Part shown: piece by piece, positions 60,905-64,000 of the stretch | Layout: the number at the start of each line of letters is the position of its first letter | How positions within the stretch are numbered: the stretch's first letter is position 1 | Assembly (NCBI GenBank): GCA_022826515.1 | Contig: JAJDUT010000121.1 | Span: 1-64,000, forward strand | Direction: 5' to 3' | Origin: Candidatus Latescibacterota bacterium | GTDB taxonomy: Bacteria > Latescibacterota > UBA2968 > UBA8231 | DNA: 64,000 bases | Notes under the pieces: model-generated | The model's input: the letters and a program-made list of their open reading frames with translations, nothing else | The model's database searches: none | Told to the model about the DNA's origin: nothing | Program-made: the position numbers and the translations under genes

Positions 60905-61528
60905 ATGGCTGATAAACCAAGAGACGTCCTATTCAGGCCGCTCTTTGACTCCAATCCCATTGCCTTGCTGAGCCTCGGCATATGCTCGGCACTGGCGGTG
61001 ACGACCAAGCTGGAGACCACCGTCACCATGTGCTTGGCGGTCATTTTCGTGCTCTGTTGTTCCAACATGGCCGTCAGCGTGATCCGCAACTACATCCCGG
61101 CCAATATCCGCATTATCGTGCAGATGACGATCATTGCCTCGCTGGTGATTATCGTCGATCAGTTCCTGCGCGCCTATGCCTTTGATATCAGCAAACAGCT
61201 CTCGGTCTTCGTCGGCCTGATTATCACCAACTGTATCATCATGGGGCGGGCCGAGGCTTTCGCCTCGCAGAATGGTCCTGGACTGAGCTTTCTCGACGGC
61301 TTGGGCAATGCCTTGGGTTACAGCGTCATTCTGCTGGTCGTCGGCATATTGCGCGAGCTATTCGGGTCGGGTTCGCTCTTTGGGGTACCAATGTTTGCAT
61401 TGGCCGCCGAGGGAGGTTGGTACGCGCCCAACGGCCTGATGCTCTTGCCGCCGAGTGCGTTTTTCATCATTGGCTTGTTTATATGGGCGCTCAGGACTTG
61501 GAAACCCAAGCAGGTCGAGAAGGAGTAA
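60905..61528 (+). CDS. nqrD: Na+-NQR subunit D
   Basis: This 207-residue hydrophobic subunit has six membrane helices, with L-F-D-S-N-P-I-A-L near the start and the cysteine-containing half motifs [10 protein letters not shown]. NqrD and NqrE are inverted homologues that together bind a 2Fe-2S cluster in the membrane. Its start is two bases after the nqrC stop. Confidence 0.95.
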   Translation: MADKPRDVLFRPLFDSNPIALLSLGICSALAVTTKLETTVTMCLAVIFVLCCSNMAVSVIRNYIPANIRIIVQMTIIASLVIIVDQFLRAYAFDISKQLSVFVGLIITNCIIMGRAEAFASQNGPGLSFLDGLGNALGYSVILLVVGILRELFGSGSLFGVPMFALAAEGGWYAPNGLMLLPPSAFFIIGLFIWALRTWKPKQVEKE

Positions 61529-61534
61529 CCGGAC

Positions 61535-62146
61535 ATGGTCGAAGCCTATCTGAGCATATTTATGAAGTCCGTGTTCGTCGAGAACATGGCGCTGGCCTTC
61601 TTTTTGGGGATGTGCACTTTTCTAGCGGTCTCCAAGGAGGTGCAGACGGCGTTCGGGCTTGGGATCGCCGTAATCGTGGTGCAGACGGTTACCGTTCCAG
61701 CCAATAACCTAATCTACCAGTACCTGCTCAAGGAAGACGCCCTGGCGTGGGCGGGCTTGAGTGGAGTGGATCTGACCTTTGTGGGGCTGATTAGCTACAT
61801 CGGCATTATCGCCGCGATGGTGCAGATCCTCGAGATGTTTCTCGACAAGTTCGTGCCGGCCCTCTACAATGCGCTGGGCATTTTCCTGCCCTTGATTACC
61901 GTCAATTGCGCGATTCTGGGCGGTTCGCTGTTCATGGTCGAGCGCGATTACAACCTCGGCGAGAGCGTGGTCTTTGGCTTTGGTTCCGGCTTCGGCTGGG
62001 CGTTGGCCATCGTCGCGCTGGCGGGCATCCGCGAGAAGATGAAGTACAGCGACGTGCCGCCAGGGCTGCGCGGCCTCGGGATTACCTTTATTACGGTGGG
62101 CCTGATGTCTTTGGCCTTTATGTCCTTTTCCGGTATTCAGCTATAG
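61535..62146 (+). CDS. nqrE: Na+-NQR subunit E
   Basis: This 203-residue membrane subunit is homologous to NqrD, with [14 protein letters not shown] and [10 protein letters not shown]; the cysteines provide the intramembrane Fe-S site. It starts 6 bases after nqrD. Normal length. Confidence 0.95.
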   Translation: MVEAYLSIFMKSVFVENMALAFFLGMCTFLAVSKEVQTAFGLGIAVIVVQTVTVPANNLIYQYLLKEDALAWAGLSGVDLTFVGLISYIGIIAAMVQILEMFLDKFVPALYNALGIFLPLITVNCAILGGSLFMVERDYNLGESVVFGFGSGFGWALAIVALAGIREKMKYSDVPPGLRGLGITFITVGLMSLAFMSFSGIQL

Positions 62147-62162
62147 AAGGAAAGAGCGTCTT

Positions 62163-63401
62163 ATGACTGAAGTTATTTCCGGCGTCGGCATGTTCACCGG
62201 CGTAGTGCTGGCCTTGGTAACCATCATCTTGGTAGCCCGCTCCCGGCTGGTGCCCAGCGGCAACGTGCGAATCCTCATCAACGACGACGAGAGCAAGGCT
62301 CTCTCCGTTCCGGCTGGGGGCAAGCTGCTCAACGTGTTGGCCGACAACGAGGTCTTCGTGTCTTCGGCCTGCGGCGGCGGCGGCACCTGCGCCCAGTGCA
62401 AGGTGAATATCTACGAAGGTGGTGGCGATATCTTGGCGACCGAGACCAGCCACATTACCAAGCACGAGGCGCGCGAGGGCGTGCGGCTCTCTTGCCAGGT
62501 CAACGTCAAGCAAGACATGAAGATCGAAGTGCCGCCCGAAGTGTTCTCGGTCAAAAAGTGGGAGTGCGAAGTAGTATCCAACGACAATGTGGCGACCTTT
62601 ATCAAGGAATTTGTCGTCAAGCTCCCCGAGGGCGAGACGCTGGATTTCCAGCCCGGCGGCTTTATCCAGATCGAAGTGCCGCCCTTTGAGTGCGACTTCA
62701 AGGACTTTGAGGGCATTGACGAGCGCTTCCACCCCGATTGGGATCGCTTCAACGTCTGGGACTTCAAGCTGGTCAATACGGAGCCTGTCTTTCGCGCCTA
62801 TTCAATGGCCAATCACCCGGCCGAGGGCGACATTATCATGCTCAACATCCGCATCGCCACCCCGCCGCCCGACCGCGAAAAGGGCGGCTGGGAGGATGTG
62901 CCGCCCGGCATTGCCTCTTCTTATGTGTTCAGCCGCAAGCCGGGGGACATGGTGACGATCTCAGGGCCGTTCGGCGAATTTTTCATTCAGGAAACCGACC
63001 GCGAGATGGTCTATATCGGCGGTGGCGCGGGCATGGCGCCTTTGCGCTCGCATCTATACCATCTGTTCCACACGCTCAAGACGGGACGCAAGGTGTCCTA
63101 TTGGTACGGGGCGCGCAATCCCAACGAGGTCTTCTACGAGGACCACTTCCGCAAAATTGAAGAGGAGTTTCCCAACTTCACCTTTCACATCGCCATGTCC
63201 GAGCCGCGGCCAGAGGACAATTGGGACGGCTATGTGGGTTTTATTCACCAGGTGGTGTACGACCATTATCTCAAGGATCATCTCGCCCCTGAAGACGTCG
63301 AGTATTACCTGTGCGGCCCGCCGCTGATGCTCCAATCCGCGCTCGGGATGCTCGACGATTTAGGCATTGAAGAGGAAATGATTCGCTTCGACGAGTTTTA
63401 A
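62163..63401 (+). CDS. nqrF: Na+-NQR subunit F, NADH dehydrogenase
   Basis: This 412-residue electron-entry subunit has an N-terminal membrane helix. The 2Fe-2S ferredoxin domain has ligands C70, C76, C79 and C111 ([12 protein letters not shown]). The FAD domain has F-R-A-Y-S-M-A-N-H and the NADH domain has [11 protein letters not shown]. It oxidises NADH and passes electrons through the other subunits, pumping Na+ outwards. The order and length match the Vibrio-type complex exactly. Confidence 0.97.
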   Translation: MTEVISGVGMFTGVVLALVTIILVARSRLVPSGNVRILINDDESKALSVPAGGKLLNVLADNEVFVSSACGGGGTCAQCKVNIYEGGGDILATETSHITKHEAREGVRLSCQVNVKQDMKIEVPPEVFSVKKWECEVVSNDNVATFIKEFVVKLPEGETLDFQPGGFIQIEVPPFECDFKDFEGIDERFHPDWDRFNVWDFKLVNTEPVFRAYSMANHPAEGDIIMLNIRIATPPPDREKGGWEDVPPGIASSYVFSRKPGDMVTISGPFGEFFIQETDREMVYIGGGAGMAPLRSHLYHLFHTLKTGRKVSYWYGARNPNEVFYEDHFRKIEEEFPNFTFHIAMSEPRPEDNWDGYVGFIHQVVYDHYLKDHLAPEDVEYYLCGPPLMLQSALGMLDDLGIEEEMIRFDEF

Positions 63402-63418
63402 GTCGGGAGGAATGCAAG

Positions 63419-63622
63419 ATGACTATGAGCACGCTTATTGCCGCTTTCGCTGTTTTTGGACTAATCATGGCCGCCATGGCCGTCGGCGTGATCTTCAGCA
63501 ATCGTCGCCTCCAAGGCTCGTGCGGAGGGCTGGGTACTATGCGCGATGCGTTGGGCGAGCCTATGTGCGAGTGCGGTCAGGCTCCCGGCTCGTGCGGGGA
63601 TGCCGAGTCGGAGAAGAACTAA
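63419..63622 (+). CDS. nqrM: Na+-NQR maturation protein NqrM
   Basis: This 67-residue protein has one membrane helix and four conserved cysteines: G-S-C-G-G-L near residue 35 and M-C-E-C-G ... G-S-C-G later. NqrM is needed to deliver iron for the membrane Fe-S site of NqrD/E. Its placement directly after nqrF is the usual one. A terminator follows, so it ends the operon. Confidence 0.9.
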   Translation: MTMSTLIAAFAVFGLIMAAMAVGVIFSNRRLQGSCGGLGTMRDALGEPMCECGQAPGSCGDAESEKN

Positions 63623-63646
63623 GTATTGCTAGCAGCTTTGATATAG

Positions 63647-63671
63647 CGGCGGACGGTGGTCCGCCGTTTTT
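63647..63671 (+). terminator. Rho-independent terminator of the nqr operon
   Basis: CGGCGGAC-ggtg-GTCCGCCG is a perfect 8-bp GC-rich stem followed by TTTTT. It lies 25 bases past nqrM and before the AtpZ-like gene, so it separates the two operons. Confidence 0.88.
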
Positions 63672-63688
63672 CTTTGCTCGTAGAGAAT

Positions 63689-63931
63689 ATGGTCGCCAAA
63701 AAAAAGACCGGGGCATACGCGGAAATCGGTCCTTACGTCAGTCTAGGGATTCAATTCGCAGCGACGATCTTGATCTTTGTGTTTCTCGGCTGGTGGCTCG
63801 ACGACAAATTTGCAACTACGCCACTCTTTCTCGTATTGGGCACCCTGCTCGGCGCGGGTGGTGGATTTTACAAACTCTATCGGACGCTGATGGACTTAGA
63901 TGAGCGGCGCAAGCGGGAGAACGGACCGTGA
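63689..63931 (+). CDS. AtpZ/AtpI-family small membrane protein
   Basis: This 80-residue protein has two membrane helices (I-Q-F-A-A-T-I-L-I-F-V-F-L-G-W-W-L-D and F-L-V-L-G-T-L-L-G-A-G-G-G-F), typical of AtpZ/AtpI-like proteins that precede ATP synthase genes and assist c-ring assembly or ion supply. A GTG at 63656 would begin inside the terminator stem, so the ATG at 63689 is preferred. The stop overlaps the next start (GTGA). Confidence 0.82.
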   Translation: MVAKKKTGAYAEIGPYVSLGIQFAATILIFVFLGWWLDDKFATTPLFLVLGTLLGAGGGFYKLYRTLMDLDERRKRENGP

Positions 63932-64000
63932 GTTGGGACAGCATAGTCGCTGGCTTGGCGGTCGCCGGGGTTAATGGCGCGCTCGCGCTGGCGGCGATTC
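63928..64000 (+). CDS. start of the next gene, probably ATP synthase subunit I-like
   Basis: A GTG overlapping the AtpZ stop opens a frame V-S-W-D-S-I-V-A-G-L-A-V-A-G that runs off the window after 24 codons. The hydrophobic content and position after an AtpZ-like gene suggest the ATP synthase subunit I protein at the head of an atp operon. Too short to confirm. Confidence 0.45.
   Translation, partial: MSWDSIVAGLAVAGVNGALALAAI

Overview
This 64 kb, GC-rich window is the chromosome of an uncultured Gram-negative bacterium. Evidence for Gram-negativity: a soluble-type lytic transglycosylase, a lipobox substrate-binding protein, a complete Na+-translocating NADH:quinone reductase and a homodimeric AceE pyruvate dehydrogenase. 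The abundance of enolase-superfamily enzymes, SDR dehydrogenases, a phytanoyl-CoA-dioxygenase-like enzyme and P1 peptidases, with a DUF4159 protein and a eukaryote-type HisA, resembles Latescibacterota/Poribacteria/FCB-like genomes. That placement is an inference from gene content, not a measured phylogeny. No rRNA, tRNA, CRISPR array or intact insertion sequence was seen.

Layout. 0-1.75 kb: a leftward accessory cluster of two tandem TIR-only proteins behind a near-consensus promoter, a probable HigB toxin tail, an intact HigA antitoxin and a short Phd antitoxin. 1.9-4.8 kb: exported NTF2-like protein and exported alpha/beta hydrolase, divergent from a LysR regulator. 5-7.4 kb: a PcfJ-like protein and a free-standing Lon substrate-binding domain. 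7.4-12.5 kb: manganese/iron uptake, with an MntR repressor divergent from a binding protein, an ATPase and two permeases, both permeases ending in a DtxR/MntR-like domain (compare chlamydial YtgCR). 12.5-20.7 kb: SUI1/YciH factor, PhyH enzyme and a PhyH-like fragment, an HigBA-type toxin-antitoxin pair, an enolase-superfamily gene, a truncated antitoxin, arsI-sigZ, fructose-bisphosphatase, a TIM-barrel isomerase and an Nramp-like transporter.

20.8-26.8 kb is a defence-type block: a single-chain type IIG-like restriction-methylase, then an OLD/RecF-like AAA ATPase and a DUF3226 TOPRIM protein. A near-identical 34-bp repeat of the methylase 3' end lies just after the last gene. 26.8-38.3 kb is catabolic and housekeeping: hisA, two enolase-superfamily genes, rsmD, a sarcosine-oxidase-like flavoenzyme, two SDRs, a beta-decarboxylating dehydrogenase, tandem P1 peptidases and mutY. 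One antitoxin in this stretch is followed by the last 24 codons of a PIN toxin. 38.3-51.6 kb: DUF368 polyprenyl-phosphate translocase family protein, lytic transglycosylase, the aceE-aceF-lpdA operon, DUF4159 protein, AGCS symporter and panB. 51.7-57.2 kb: biotin operon bioF-bioH-like-bioC-bioD-bioA with bioB convergent and overlapping bioA. 57.5-63.6 kb: nqrABCDEF plus nqrM, closed by a perfect terminator. The window ends in the first genes of what looks like an ATP synthase operon (atpZ/atpI-like).

Two features deserve most attention: the doubled permease-repressor fusion in the metal transporter, and the two candidate defence clusters (tandem TIR with antitoxin; RM enzyme with ATPase-TOPRIM pair).
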